DNA from: Verrucomicrobia bacterium SCGC AAA164-E04
Lineage (GTDB): Bacteria > Verrucomicrobiota > Verrucomicrobiia > Limisphaerales > AAA164-E04
Reading direction: 5' to 3'
Length of the DNA: 64,000 nucleotides
NCBI GenBank assembly: GCA_000383715.1
Contig: KB911979.1
Location: 3,912 to 67,911, forward strand
Under the pieces are notes generated by a model, which was not told where the DNA came from, searched no databases, and was given only the letters and a program-made list of their open reading frames with translations. The position numbers and the translations under genes are program-made. This document shows positions 50,363-58,434 of the stretch, one piece after another. How positions within the stretch are numbered: the stretch's first letter is position 1; every line of letters begins with the position of its first letter.

Positions 50363-51166
50363 CTAATGTTGTTTCTCAAACCAGGGTGAAATTTTTCTCT
50401 GGAGGGTTTTCAGCAGGTAATCCATGGTGAAACCGAATCCAGCGAGAAGCACAAGATATGGATACACCACGCCCATGTTGAGTAATTTGGATTGGATGCG
50501 AATCCGATAGCCAAACCCTACATCCCCAAACAGCATTTCCGCTGCTATGAGATAAACCATCGCAGGTCCTATCATCAGTCGAAGAGAATCGATCAACTTG
50601 GGAAGAACGTAAGGAAAGATGATTGTCCAGATCACTTCCATGTGGGATGCCCCCAGCGTATAGGCTTTGTATTGCAATTCTTCCGGAAACTCCTTGACCG
50701 CCTGATAGACGCTGATCGCCATGGAGGGAAGAATTCCGAAGACAATCATTGTGATATACATCTCCATGCCGAGTCCAACCAATGCCATGAAGACGGCAAT
50801 GACTGCCGTCGCAGGTACCTTCGCAAAAAATGACAGAGGAGGGTGGAAAAATGCTTCTATGGGAGCCATGCAACCCATCCCTATACCAAGGATGCAGGAC
50901 CCTAGAACCGCGATACACAAGCCGGAGAAAAGTCGGATGACAGTTGCCTTGGCATCGTCTGTCAACCAGCGATCCTCAGTGCGTTCATTCCATTTAACGG
51001 ACCTTTCCACCCCTTCTGCCAACTGGCTCCAACTCGGGATAGTCGTGTCATTGGGGTTTTCGAGATGTTGTCGGTCAGAAAGCCAGGAGTATCCAATCAA
51101 GAGAAAGGCAACGGACAGGACGCTCAGCAGGATTTTTGTGACAGGTTTAATAGGGCTGCGTATCAT
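50363..51166 (-). CDS. TauC/SsuC-type ABC transporter permease
   Basis: A 267-residue inner-membrane permease from the preferred ATG at 51166 ('MIRSPIKPVTKILLSV'). The frame is open up to 51301, but the extra 45 residues are low-complexity and atypical. About six TM helices are visible, plus the BPD_transp_1 coupling (EAA) loop in 'LQYKAYTLGASHMEVIWTII', with conserved Gly after Ala. An insertion between the first helix and the core ('WSQLAEGVERSVKWNERTED') is typical of permeases that act with NMT1/SsuA-like binding proteins. It forms an operon with the ATPase and AAA+ genes. Substrate is unknown. Confidence 0.9.
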   Translation of the reverse strand: MIRSPIKPVTKILLSVLSVAFLLIGYSWLSDRQHLENPNDTTIPSWSQLAEGVERSVKWNERTEDRWLTDDAKATVIRLFSGLCIAVLGSCILGIGMGCMAPIEAFFHPPLSFFAKVPATAVIAVFMALVGLGMEMYITMIVFGILPSMAISVYQAVKEFPEELQYKAYTLGASHMEVIWTIIFPYVLPKLIDSLRLMIGPAMVYLIAAEMLFGDVGFGYRIRIQSKLLNMGVVYPYLVLLAGFGFTMDYLLKTLQRKISPWFEKQH

Positions 51167-51378
51167 AGTTAATGACAACCATAAAAACGAAATATCACCC
51201 ATTTGGCGATGATAAAATCTGAGATGGTTTGTAGTGGGTAGCTTCATTGTTGGAGCTTTTCCGGAAAATGAAAGTGTGGGTCCTGATGCAGGGTTTACCA
51301 AATAGGATGGATCAGGGCCCTGGCCTGATGATTCAAAGTTTCATTGCAAATTCGGATAGAAATCCTGAATATTGAAAT

Positions 51379-52806
51379 ATGATGAATCCGTTTTCGCGAA
51401 ACCTGTTTATCCTGGGGCTGGTCGGACTCGCCTTGTTGCTCATCACTGACGTCTCAGCTCAAGACAAGGATCAACCGAATATTATTTACCTCATGTTGGA
51501 TGAATGGGGTTATTTTGAATCCGGGCACATGGGTCACAAGTTGTTGCTCACACCCAATATTGATCAATTTGCCGGCGAGGGAATGCGATTTAATAATGCC
51601 ATGGCAGGTGCACCTGTCTGTGGGCCCACGCGATGCACCCTTTTGACGGGCTTGCATTCGGGCCATACATCCATGCGAGTCAATAACGGTTTTGCCCCCA
51701 TTAGAAAAGAGGAACCCACACTGGCCAGCATGCTTAAAAATCAAGGGTATGCGACTGGTGGTTTTGGTAAGTGGGGGATTGGAGGGCGTGGAACGTCCGG
51801 CGTTCCTGAGAAACATGGGTTTGACCATTTTTTCGGATACTATGATCAGGTGCATGCCCATACCTTTTATCCGCAATATTTGATCCACAACAGTGAGGAA
51901 GTGCCCCTTGAAGGAAATCCTGGCACCAATTTCTATGATGGGGAAACCCATGCTCAGGACGAGATTTTCAATCAGTCTATTCAGTTCATCAAGCGCAATA
52001 AGGATAAGCCGTTTTTCTGCTATCTTCCCTGGACGCCTCCACACGGTTTATGGGGCATTGATGCGAACGACCCTTCCTGGCATTTGTTCAAAAATAAAAC
52101 TTGGACCGCAGGGCAAAGGACGGAGGATGACGCCAAAGTGTATGCTGCTTTCTTGCACATGGTAGATCGGCAAATTGGCGAAATCATCACGCTCTTGAAG
52201 CAATTAAAGATCGATGACACCACGGTTTTCTTTCTATGTGGAGACAATGGAGGCCAGGATTATTTCAAGGATGATGAACATCCGCATGGATTCTTTGGTC
52301 CCAATCTTAACCCACTCACTGGCGAGCGTTTTCGGGCTGGTAAAGGTTCATTGTACGAAGGTGGTTTGAAAGTTCCATTTCTAGTTCGTTGGCCAGGTAA
52401 AATTAAAGCAGATTCCAACTCAGATCATTTACTTTATTTTCCAGATGTGATGCCTACCCTGGCAGCATTGACGCATTCAGATTGTCCGAACACCGATGGT
52501 GTATCCTTCTTGCCTTCTCTCCTTGGGAGGGGACGTCAGCAACAACACAAATACTTTTATTGGGAATATCAGGGGCAAACAGCCGTGCGCATGAATCAAT
52601 GGAAAGCTTATAAAGGCCGAAAGGGTGACTGGGAACTCTATGATCTCTCAAGGGACATTGAGGAGAGAAGTAATTTAGCTGTGATGGAATTACCCATGTT
52701 GAGTCGTCTCATTGAAATTGCAGAGGTGGCTCACGAGCCGGTTGATTCAGGCGAAATTTATAGCCGCACTTTGATTGAAAAGGACCGTCGTCAAGCTCCT
52801 CATTGA
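51379..52806 (+). CDS. Secreted sulfatase (arylsulfatase-like)
   Basis: A 475-residue exported sulfatase. It has a signal peptide (about residues 1-27, 'LGLVGLALLLITDVSAQ') and the formylglycine motif C81-x-P-x-R in 'APVCGPTRCTLLTG'. Metal ligands include 'LMLDEWGYF', with D-E where most sulfatases have D-D, and 'FFLCGDNGGQDYF'. 'KWGIGGRGTSGVPEKHGFDH' and a C-terminal subdomain ('ELYDLSRDIEERSNLA') complete the fold. It would remove sulfate esters from polysaccharides or other organics in the periplasm or outside. It reads against the surrounding genes and separates the ABC core from the rest of the SBP/PspA cluster. A maturase is not in the window. Confidence 0.92.
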   Translation: MMNPFSRNLFILGLVGLALLLITDVSAQDKDQPNIIYLMLDEWGYFESGHMGHKLLLTPNIDQFAGEGMRFNNAMAGAPVCGPTRCTLLTGLHSGHTSMRVNNGFAPIRKEEPTLASMLKNQGYATGGFGKWGIGGRGTSGVPEKHGFDHFFGYYDQVHAHTFYPQYLIHNSEEVPLEGNPGTNFYDGETHAQDEIFNQSIQFIKRNKDKPFFCYLPWTPPHGLWGIDANDPSWHLFKNKTWTAGQRTEDDAKVYAAFLHMVDRQIGEIITLLKQLKIDDTTVFFLCGDNGGQDYFKDDEHPHGFFGPNLNPLTGERFRAGKGSLYEGGLKVPFLVRWPGKIKADSNSDHLLYFPDVMPTLAALTHSDCPNTDGVSFLPSLLGRGRQQQHKYFYWEYQGQTAVRMNQWKAYKGRKGDWELYDLSRDIEERSNLAVMELPMLSRLIEIAEVAHEPVDSGEIYSRTLIEKDRRQAPH

Positions 52807-52840
52807 CGCAATTCGAGAAAGTAACTCTGTAGATATAAAC

Positions 52841-52876
52841 AAAAAAACAGAGAGGCAGGGGTTTCCTGCCTCTCTG
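52841..52876 (-). terminator. Bidirectional intrinsic terminator between the lipoprotein SBP gene and the sulfatase gene
   Basis: CAGAGAGGCAGG (52848-52859) and CCTGCCTCTCTG (52865-52876) form a perfect 12-bp stem with loop GGTTT. On the minus strand it is followed by TTTTTTTG, a strong terminator for the gene ending at 52893. On the plus strand it also closes the sulfatase transcript 40 bases after its stop. It shows that the ABC core (47.6-51.2 kb) needs its own promoter. Confidence 0.9.
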
Positions 52877-52892
52877 TTGAAATGAGTAAGCA

Positions 52893-54035
52893 CTATTTAG
52901 AACTTAAATTTTGTATATAAGTAGGGTCAAAACGTAATTCAGCTTTGTTATCCTTCTCAGTTTTACCATAGCTCAGGATGGGGGCGCGTCCTGTGATTTC
53001 ATGGTCGACGCAGAAGGAGACGACTCGGTCCATGATCTGAGGTAGGTCCTGGCCATTGAACAGCGCAATGGCCTCGCCCGGGCTGGTCAGAAACTTGGTT
53101 TGGCGCACCACGTTGTTCATGGCGGCTAAATCGAGGCCTGAGAATTTTTCACCCAAAGCAGTCAGAGTGGCATCGCGCGTCTCGGGTTGATTCATGCGTG
53201 CAGCGACCGTGTAAAAAGTCTCCGCAATGGCAGACGCAAATGCCTCTCCACCCTCTTTATTTAAAGAATCTTGAGCCATGATGACAGAGTCGATGATTTC
53301 TGCTGGAATTCCCGTCGAGTCAAACAACACTTTCACATCGGAACGTTTTGAAAGGGTTTCCAATACAAATGGATTCCAGACCATGATGGCTTCGACATCG
53401 GCCTGTTTCTGCTGCATTGCAGCTGAAGCGGCGCTTGGGTCCATATTGCTGAATGAAAAATCCTTCTCTTTATGGCCTGCATTTTCAAGGCTGCGGACGA
53501 AACAGTATTCAGAAACACTTTTTTCCAGTCCGTAAACTTTTTTACCTTTCAAATCTTCAATTGAATTGATTGAGTCAACGACAATACAGGCATCGGCTCC
53601 ATGACTGGTCGAAGTTGGTAGGATCATTGTCGAGCGTCGTCCGATGGAAGGATTGAGTGAATCCATGTTAGTGAGACAGGCTGCATCGACCTGGCCTGCA
53701 CCATACATTGTGATACAGGTGTCGTAATCCGCTTCACGCAATACAATATCCACTTTCCATTTCTCTTCAATGGGTCCGAGTTCTCCTTCTTTACCATTGA
53801 TGAATCCATCCACATGAGCGACACCGAAGATGCTCCATGAAGGGTATTCGCTCCAGGCCAGAGAAAAAGTAGGGAAACCGGATTCTTTATTGGAAACAGT
53901 TTCATTCTCGGATGAAGGAGTGCCAACCTCTTCGCCGGAACCAGATGTTGCTTGCTCGCTGCCGCAACCTGACAATCCAACGGTCAGGCAGAGAGCTGAA
54001 AATAACTGTAAATGTTTAAGTATGTCTTTTTTCAT
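52893..54035 (-). CDS. Lipoprotein ABC solute-binding protein (NMT1/SsuA-like)
   Basis: A 380-residue lipoprotein: signal 'LFSALCLTVGLSGC', with the lipidated Cys at residue 24 of the preferred frame. A Ser/Glu-rich linker and a type II binding-protein domain follow. Characteristic blocks are 'FSLAWSEYPSWSIFGVAHVD', 'GAGQVDAACLTNMDSLN', 'SIEDLKGKKVYGLEKSVSEY' and 'QQKQADVEAIMVWNPFVLET'. The frame is open to 54113, inside the PspA gene, but the ATG at 54035 gives the proper lipoprotein signal. It is likely the primary binding protein for the TauB/TauC-like core, though a terminator and the sulfatase gene separate them. Ligand is unknown. Confidence 0.9.
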   Translation of the reverse strand: MKKDILKHLQLFSALCLTVGLSGCGSEQATSGSGEEVGTPSSENETVSNKESGFPTFSLAWSEYPSWSIFGVAHVDGFINGKEGELGPIEEKWKVDIVLREADYDTCITMYGAGQVDAACLTNMDSLNPSIGRRSTMILPTSTSHGADACIVVDSINSIEDLKGKKVYGLEKSVSEYCFVRSLENAGHKEKDFSFSNMDPSAASAAMQQKQADVEAIMVWNPFVLETLSKRSDVKVLFDSTGIPAEIIDSVIMAQDSLNKEGGEAFASAIAETFYTVAARMNQPETRDATLTALGEKFSGLDLAAMNNVVRQTKFLTSPGEAIALFNGQDLPQIMDRVVSFCVDHEITGRAPILSYGKTEKDNKAELRFDPTYIQNLSSK

Positions 54036-54081
54036 GTTCGATCTTTCAAATAATGCTTGTTTCGGGAGTTGCGAGGTGACC

Positions 54082-54912
54082 TTATTCTGGCAGAGATGTA
54101 TCTTTCTTTTCACTGACCCCCGAGGATTTTGATTTATTTTCAGTTTCTGAGGCCAGCCCGATCAATGCATCAAATTCTGTGTTTGATTGGTTCTGGCGAG
54201 CGAATTCAAGGAACTCGGCTTCCTGAGCTTTAGTATCGGTTCCTGCAAGCTCCTTGGTGATCTTGGCTTCTGCCCGCAATTCCTGGCGCATGTTTCTTAG
54301 ATTCTGGAGTTCTTCCGCCGTTCCATCCTGCGCAATACCTGTCAAGGTTTCAGCCAGCTCATTTTCCTGTTTGGCAGTGATCACATCAGCCACGGTATCG
54401 GCGGCTTCGGATTTAACCTTGTCAACTTCCCTCAATAATTGCTGAAGCTGGACTTTGTGATCACTGATGTTTTTGTGATACTCACTGACATCCTGCTCAA
54501 GTTCGATGATGCGTTCCTGTTTTTCGGCCAGAGTGGATGAGAAATCGTTGAATGCCGTCAGACAGCGTTTGTAATCCTCATTTGAATGAATTTCATTTTC
54601 CGGTTTACCTGAATCTTTGAGCCGCTGGACGGTTTGCTTCGCTTTGGCCAATGCACCTGACTTAAGTCTCTCCAGATTGGCGACTTCGTTCGTCAAATGT
54701 TTAATTTTGGCCAGTTTCTTTTCCTCTTGTGCGATGAGACCTGCGACTGCCTGCTTGTATTGATGAATACGCGCAATCTTGTCTTTGACGATCTCATCGT
54801 ACTTAGCCTTGATAACATGAGGGTTTGTATCGATCACTCTGCGCGCTGCATCAATCTGACCGGTTAACAGGTATCCAACCGCTTTGAACCATCTTGTGAC
54901 TGCTTTGAACAT
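54082..54912 (-). CDS. pspA: PspA/IM30-family membrane-maintenance protein
   Basis: A 276-residue, almost wholly helical coiled-coil protein. It opens with a PspA-like amphipathic N-terminus ('MFKAVTRWFKAVGYLLTGQI'), followed by the helical arms 'YDEIVKDKIARIHQYKQAVA' and 'LAKIKHLTNEVANLERLKSG'. A charged, less ordered tail of about 40 residues ends 'SSGVSEKKDTSLPE'. PspA/IM30 proteins assemble ESCRT-III-like rods on the inner membrane and stabilise or remodel it under stress. No pspF, pspB or pspC is nearby. Instead it sits between the two-TM coiled-coil gene and the lipoprotein SBP gene. This is an atypical context and part of the candidate system described in the findings. Confidence 0.85.
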   Translation of the reverse strand: MFKAVTRWFKAVGYLLTGQIDAARRVIDTNPHVIKAKYDEIVKDKIARIHQYKQAVAGLIAQEEKKLAKIKHLTNEVANLERLKSGALAKAKQTVQRLKDSGKPENEIHSNEDYKRCLTAFNDFSSTLAEKQERIIELEQDVSEYHKNISDHKVQLQQLLREVDKVKSEAADTVADVITAKQENELAETLTGIAQDGTAEELQNLRNMRQELRAEAKITKELAGTDTKAQEAEFLEFARQNQSNTEFDALIGLASETENKSKSSGVSEKKDTSLPE

Positions 54913-54938
54913 AATCTTACTTTATATTGTTATTAAAC

Positions 54939-55841
54939 TCAGATATTTCCGGGTAAATCCTTCTCGGGACCTGAACTCCAGTCCTTCATTCTTGCTTCCA
55001 CCTTACTTGCCACTTCCAGACTGGCATCCAGTTCCTGTCTCATTTTTTGCAAATCGGTGGTTGAGGCTTCGACATGGCCAAGTTTTTGTAATGAAACAAG
55101 CGAATGACTCAATTGTTTCACACAACATTGTATTTCATGGATAATTTGGTCGCGCTGTTCGAGCACGGGTTGCTTGGCTGCATCAGAGCTGAGTTTTTCT
55201 GCTGTTTCCCATAAATGATGGGTTTGTTCCAATAGACGCACACTATGCGAAAACAGAGATTCTACCTGCAACCTCACATCCACCATGATGGACCACTGAG
55301 CGGAGGGCGCATTTTTTTCCAGACTTTCAAAATTGTCTACCAAGGCTCTTAAATCTCGCAATGCTTCCTCCGGCCTTGGATCTTGATCCGATTGAATCAG
55401 GACTTGCTCCAGGTGATCCAATTCTTCCTGATGCGCGAGGTTTTGCTCGTGTTCAATTTCTGTCAGGATTTTTTGTGCCGTGGATTTGCCGGCAAGGAGC
55501 AGTTTGGATACAAAAGCTCCCGCTCCGATAAGCATGCCGGCGATACCTCCAAAAAGAAACAAACTGGTGTTTTTAAAATTAAATGCCCATGCTGAGATCA
55601 TACCCATGAATCCAATCATCGCAGGTGCCAGGACGATAGGGTTGGCAGCCAGACGCATCAAGACTCGCTTTTGGACATCATCTTTTGCTGAGTCTTTAGG
55701 CTTCTGAGTATTGATTTTGGGTCTTTTCCCGCTCATTCGCTGATATAATCTAGCATATTGTCTCAAGCATGGGAAGAACCAGCTGGTAACTTCAGGACAC
55801 CTCCACCGTAAAGAGTTATGATTGAGAGAAGTAGCACTCAT
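54939..55841 (-). CDS. Two-TM coiled-coil membrane protein of unknown function
   Basis: About 300 residues from the ATG at 55841, which lies 2 bases after the stop of the SBP-OmpA gene. An alternative start is the ATG at 55736 ('MSGKRPKINTQ', 265 residues). Two adjacent TM helices ('PIVLAPAMIGFMGMISAWAF' and 'LFLFGGIAGMLIGAGAFVS') are followed by a long charged helical region predicted as coiled coil ('KILTEIEHEQNLAHQEELDH', 'QKMRQELDASLEVASKVEAR'). A membrane anchor plus cytoplasmic coiled coil, next to pspA, suggests a membrane receptor or partner for the PspA assembly. The family is not recognised; a remote resemblance to XpaC-type proteins is possible. Confidence 0.7.
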   Translation of the reverse strand: MSATSLNHNSLRWRCPEVTSWFFPCLRQYARLYQRMSGKRPKINTQKPKDSAKDDVQKRVLMRLAANPIVLAPAMIGFMGMISAWAFNFKNTSLFLFGGIAGMLIGAGAFVSKLLLAGKSTAQKILTEIEHEQNLAHQEELDHLEQVLIQSDQDPRPEEALRDLRALVDNFESLEKNAPSAQWSIMVDVRLQVESLFSHSVRLLEQTHHLWETAEKLSSDAAKQPVLEQRDQIIHEIQCCVKQLSHSLVSLQKLGHVEASTTDLQKMRQELDASLEVASKVEARMKDWSSGPEKDLPGNI

Positions 55842-55843
55842 CT

Positions 55844-57424
55844 TCAATAAGGTTGCTGGCCAACACTGAAAATAACAGATTGGAATTGTCCGTTTTGATT
55901 GCCCGAAGGGGCTGCTTTTGTTCGGATACGCCAATCAGAAATTCCGTTTTTTTCCAATAAGCTCGCCACGGCTTCAGCTCTTGCTTTCGCGAGTTGCTTG
56001 TTCGCGTCGGCGTTTCCCTCGGCTCTCGTCTGTCCGGTCACTTCCAAATAAAAATTGGGAAATGATTGAAGACGCTTAGCCAGAGTTGCAATTTCACGCT
56101 GACTGGAGCGGCTGACATTGGACGACCCCCTGACAAAGCCGATTGCATTTACCTGAAGTTCGCCGACCGGCATCAGGCCTTCCCACTGGTTATCATTTAA
56201 TGGAGTTGCGGCGATTGCCTTGCTGCTGCCAGGGGTTTCTACTTTTGCTTGAAGATCTTTAATCAGGTTGAGATCCTGTCCCGGGTGAAATTGGCTGGAT
56301 TGAAGACTCCTCATGACCTGATCATAATAGAGGGTGTGGTATTGCCCGTTCAGTGGGTCGGAAGGAATGCTTTTCGTCTTTATTAAAACACCCATAATAT
56401 TTCCGATTATGTCCTCAAGGTAGGTTTGAGACATCGCAGTCGATTGCTGCTCAATTCCAAAATGAGCGTAGTTGTCGACTGTGTTTTTCCATTGAATCCC
56501 ATCGGCCACCGCATTTGCCAACTGCGAGTCGAGGTTTTCCGAATCCAGCAGATTGGCATCCTGTGTGATCAATTTCTGGATGCCATCCGTTTCATTCTGA
56601 TAATGGAACAACGCCCGGAAGTAGCCCTCAGTGATTGTTTCGATCAGGGAGGGGTTGTCTTTTAAAAATGAACGTTCAGCCACGAGTACATCCACGATGT
56701 ATCCCTTCAACTGTGAACTGTCCAGCAGTACCTTGTAGCCTGATTCTTTCAATGCCTTGGCAACATGTGGTTCCCACATGATGAAAGCTTTCTTGTCGCT
56801 GGGGTTCGAGCGCTTGAGGTCTTTGAGAACATTGGAAGAACCTTCTTCTGCGCTCAACCATTTGTCTGACAAATTGGGAAGACTGAAATGAGCCAGAATG
56901 ACGCGTGCAAGGAATTCGCTTGGTGAGTCTGGTGTCAAGACAAGGCGAGTCGATGGCTGATTGAGGTCTTGTATGGATTTGAAGGTCGACTCATGCGCAA
57001 CGAGTGCATCACCGCCCTGAGTTTCGTCCAATACCAAAATGATCGACCCGGGAAAGGATCCGTTGCGTGTGCCGGCATTCAAATACGAATCGATCGTGAA
57101 GACTGCCAGTTGAGTTTTGCGTTCTTCCAGACCTTTCAGACGGTCTGAATAATCAGCGCCATCGTCAATGACATTGAGCTTGATCTGCTTGTCGGAGAGC
57201 CACTTTACAAGGAAAGGGGACCTTAAGACCGCATAGCCACTGAAAGAATCGGCGGCGATATTAATTTCGTGTTCGTAACGACTGCTGGAGCCCGTGTCTT
57301 CAGTCAGCTTGTTGGTGAAATATGGGTGGACGAGGAATTTGTAGGCGACGGCCAATATGAAAAAGATGAAACACCAAGCTACCGTTGCGATCAGGCACCC
57401 CTTTGACTTTCGTTCGCTCATCAT
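55844..57424 (-). CDS. Membrane-anchored solute-binding protein fused to an OmpA-like domain
   Basis: A 526-residue protein with an N-terminal signal-anchor TM (residues about 9-31, 'CLIATVAWCFIFFILAVAY'). A type II binding-protein domain follows (about 50-300: 'INIAADSFSGYAVLRSPFLV', 'LKGLEERKTQLAVFTIDSYL', 'FIMWEPHVAKALKESGYKVL'). The C-terminal OmpA-like peptidoglycan-binding domain (about 410-522) has 'NAIGFVRGSSNVSRSSQREI' and 'NKQLAKARAEAVASLLEKNG'. ATGA overlap couples it to the VWA gene. It could span from inner membrane to peptidoglycan while presenting a ligand-binding lobe in the periplasm. It is unlikely to be a freely diffusing ABC receptor. Confidence 0.85.
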   Translation of the reverse strand: MMSERKSKGCLIATVAWCFIFFILAVAYKFLVHPYFTNKLTEDTGSSSRYEHEINIAADSFSGYAVLRSPFLVKWLSDKQIKLNVIDDGADYSDRLKGLEERKTQLAVFTIDSYLNAGTRNGSFPGSIILVLDETQGGDALVAHESTFKSIQDLNQPSTRLVLTPDSPSEFLARVILAHFSLPNLSDKWLSAEEGSSNVLKDLKRSNPSDKKAFIMWEPHVAKALKESGYKVLLDSSQLKGYIVDVLVAERSFLKDNPSLIETITEGYFRALFHYQNETDGIQKLITQDANLLDSENLDSQLANAVADGIQWKNTVDNYAHFGIEQQSTAMSQTYLEDIIGNIMGVLIKTKSIPSDPLNGQYHTLYYDQVMRSLQSSQFHPGQDLNLIKDLQAKVETPGSSKAIAATPLNDNQWEGLMPVGELQVNAIGFVRGSSNVSRSSQREIATLAKRLQSFPNFYLEVTGQTRAEGNADANKQLAKARAEAVASLLEKNGISDWRIRTKAAPSGNQNGQFQSVIFSVGQQPY

Positions 57425-58323
57425 TTTTTAATAAGTGCTTTCACAACAACAAGCAATACAACGAAGCCTACAAATACAATCAACATATAGTTCGATTCAC
57501 TGCGTGATTTTGTGGGGGTATTGCTTTGAACCGTTTGACTTTCAGCGGTTCGGTATGGCGTTGGAGCCGAGCCAATGGGTTCGTTGCCCGAATTCGATAA
57601 CGAGGCAATGGCAGTGGAAGCAAACTCAACGGGCAATGGCTTGAGTATGTCAAACGCATCCTCGCCAGCAAGGTTTCCCTGTTGACTTCCAACTTCTGCG
57701 AATACTTCAGCAATGGCTTGTTTGAGTGTGCTTGAATCATTTGCCCTGCGATAAGTATGCACTTGCGTTGCCAGTGTATGATCCTGTTTCATGGCCACGC
57801 CAATGACATCAACCCTCAATCCGCGGGACAACACTTCTGGGGTATGCGCTTCCACGAGGTCTCGATCATTGGCTTCACCATCTGTCACGATCAATAGACG
57901 ATATGTTCCATAGCCGAACTGGGTTTTCCTTTCCTCGAGCAATCGATCTGCTCCAATTTTTATGTATTCACCGAGAGGTGTGCCGCGACTGGGTTGAATG
58001 GATTGAATCGCAGACAATAAAATGTTGTCGTCTCTTTGCCCGAGCGGGAATACCCAGGGATCACTGATGTCGGCGGCGCTGAAGACAACGAGGCCTACAT
58101 GGGTGGACTGAGGAATATTGCCCAATACTTCGATCAATGCCTCTTTGGCGGCATCCATTTTATTTTGGCTGCTGCCGGGCATGTTTTGTTTCATCGATCC
58201 CGATGCATCCAACACAATGACGACTTGATCAATCGACGATTGCCCCAGCGCACTGGAAAAAGCACTCAACATGAATGTCAAGGCTGCTCCTGCCAGCAAG
58301 GGGCTCATTACAATCTTTTTCAT
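57421..58323 (-). CDS. Exported von Willebrand factor A domain protein with C-terminal TM
   Basis: A 300-residue protein with a signal peptide (about residues 1-27), a VWA domain (about 31-215) and a C-terminal TM anchor ('YMLIVFVGFVVLLVVVKALI'). The MIDAS motif is intact: D39-A-S41-G-S43 in 'VLDASGSMKQNMPG', then 'GTPLGEYIKIG' and 'LIVTDGEAND' as further metal-site loops. The VWA domain is displayed in the periplasm and would bind a partner protein through a divalent metal. Its stop overlaps the start of the membrane-anchored SBP-OmpA gene, suggesting that the two form a complex. Confidence 0.88.
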   Translation of the reverse strand: MKKIVMSPLLAGAALTFMLSAFSSALGQSSIDQVVIVLDASGSMKQNMPGSSQNKMDAAKEALIEVLGNIPQSTHVGLVVFSAADISDPWVFPLGQRDDNILLSAIQSIQPSRGTPLGEYIKIGADRLLEERKTQFGYGTYRLLIVTDGEANDRDLVEAHTPEVLSRGLRVDVIGVAMKQDHTLATQVHTYRRANDSSTLKQAIAEVFAEVGSQQGNLAGEDAFDILKPLPVEFASTAIASLSNSGNEPIGSAPTPYRTAESQTVQSNTPTKSRSESNYMLIVFVGFVVLLVVVKALIKK

Positions 58324-58434
58324 AAAGTTATGGGTTTTGATTTGGGCTGATTCAGTTTCATGAACAAGCTACAAGGGTGGTGCTTCAGGTGTTTTTCTTC
58401 CTGAAATCCCAGTTTTAAAACGGATACATTTCGA

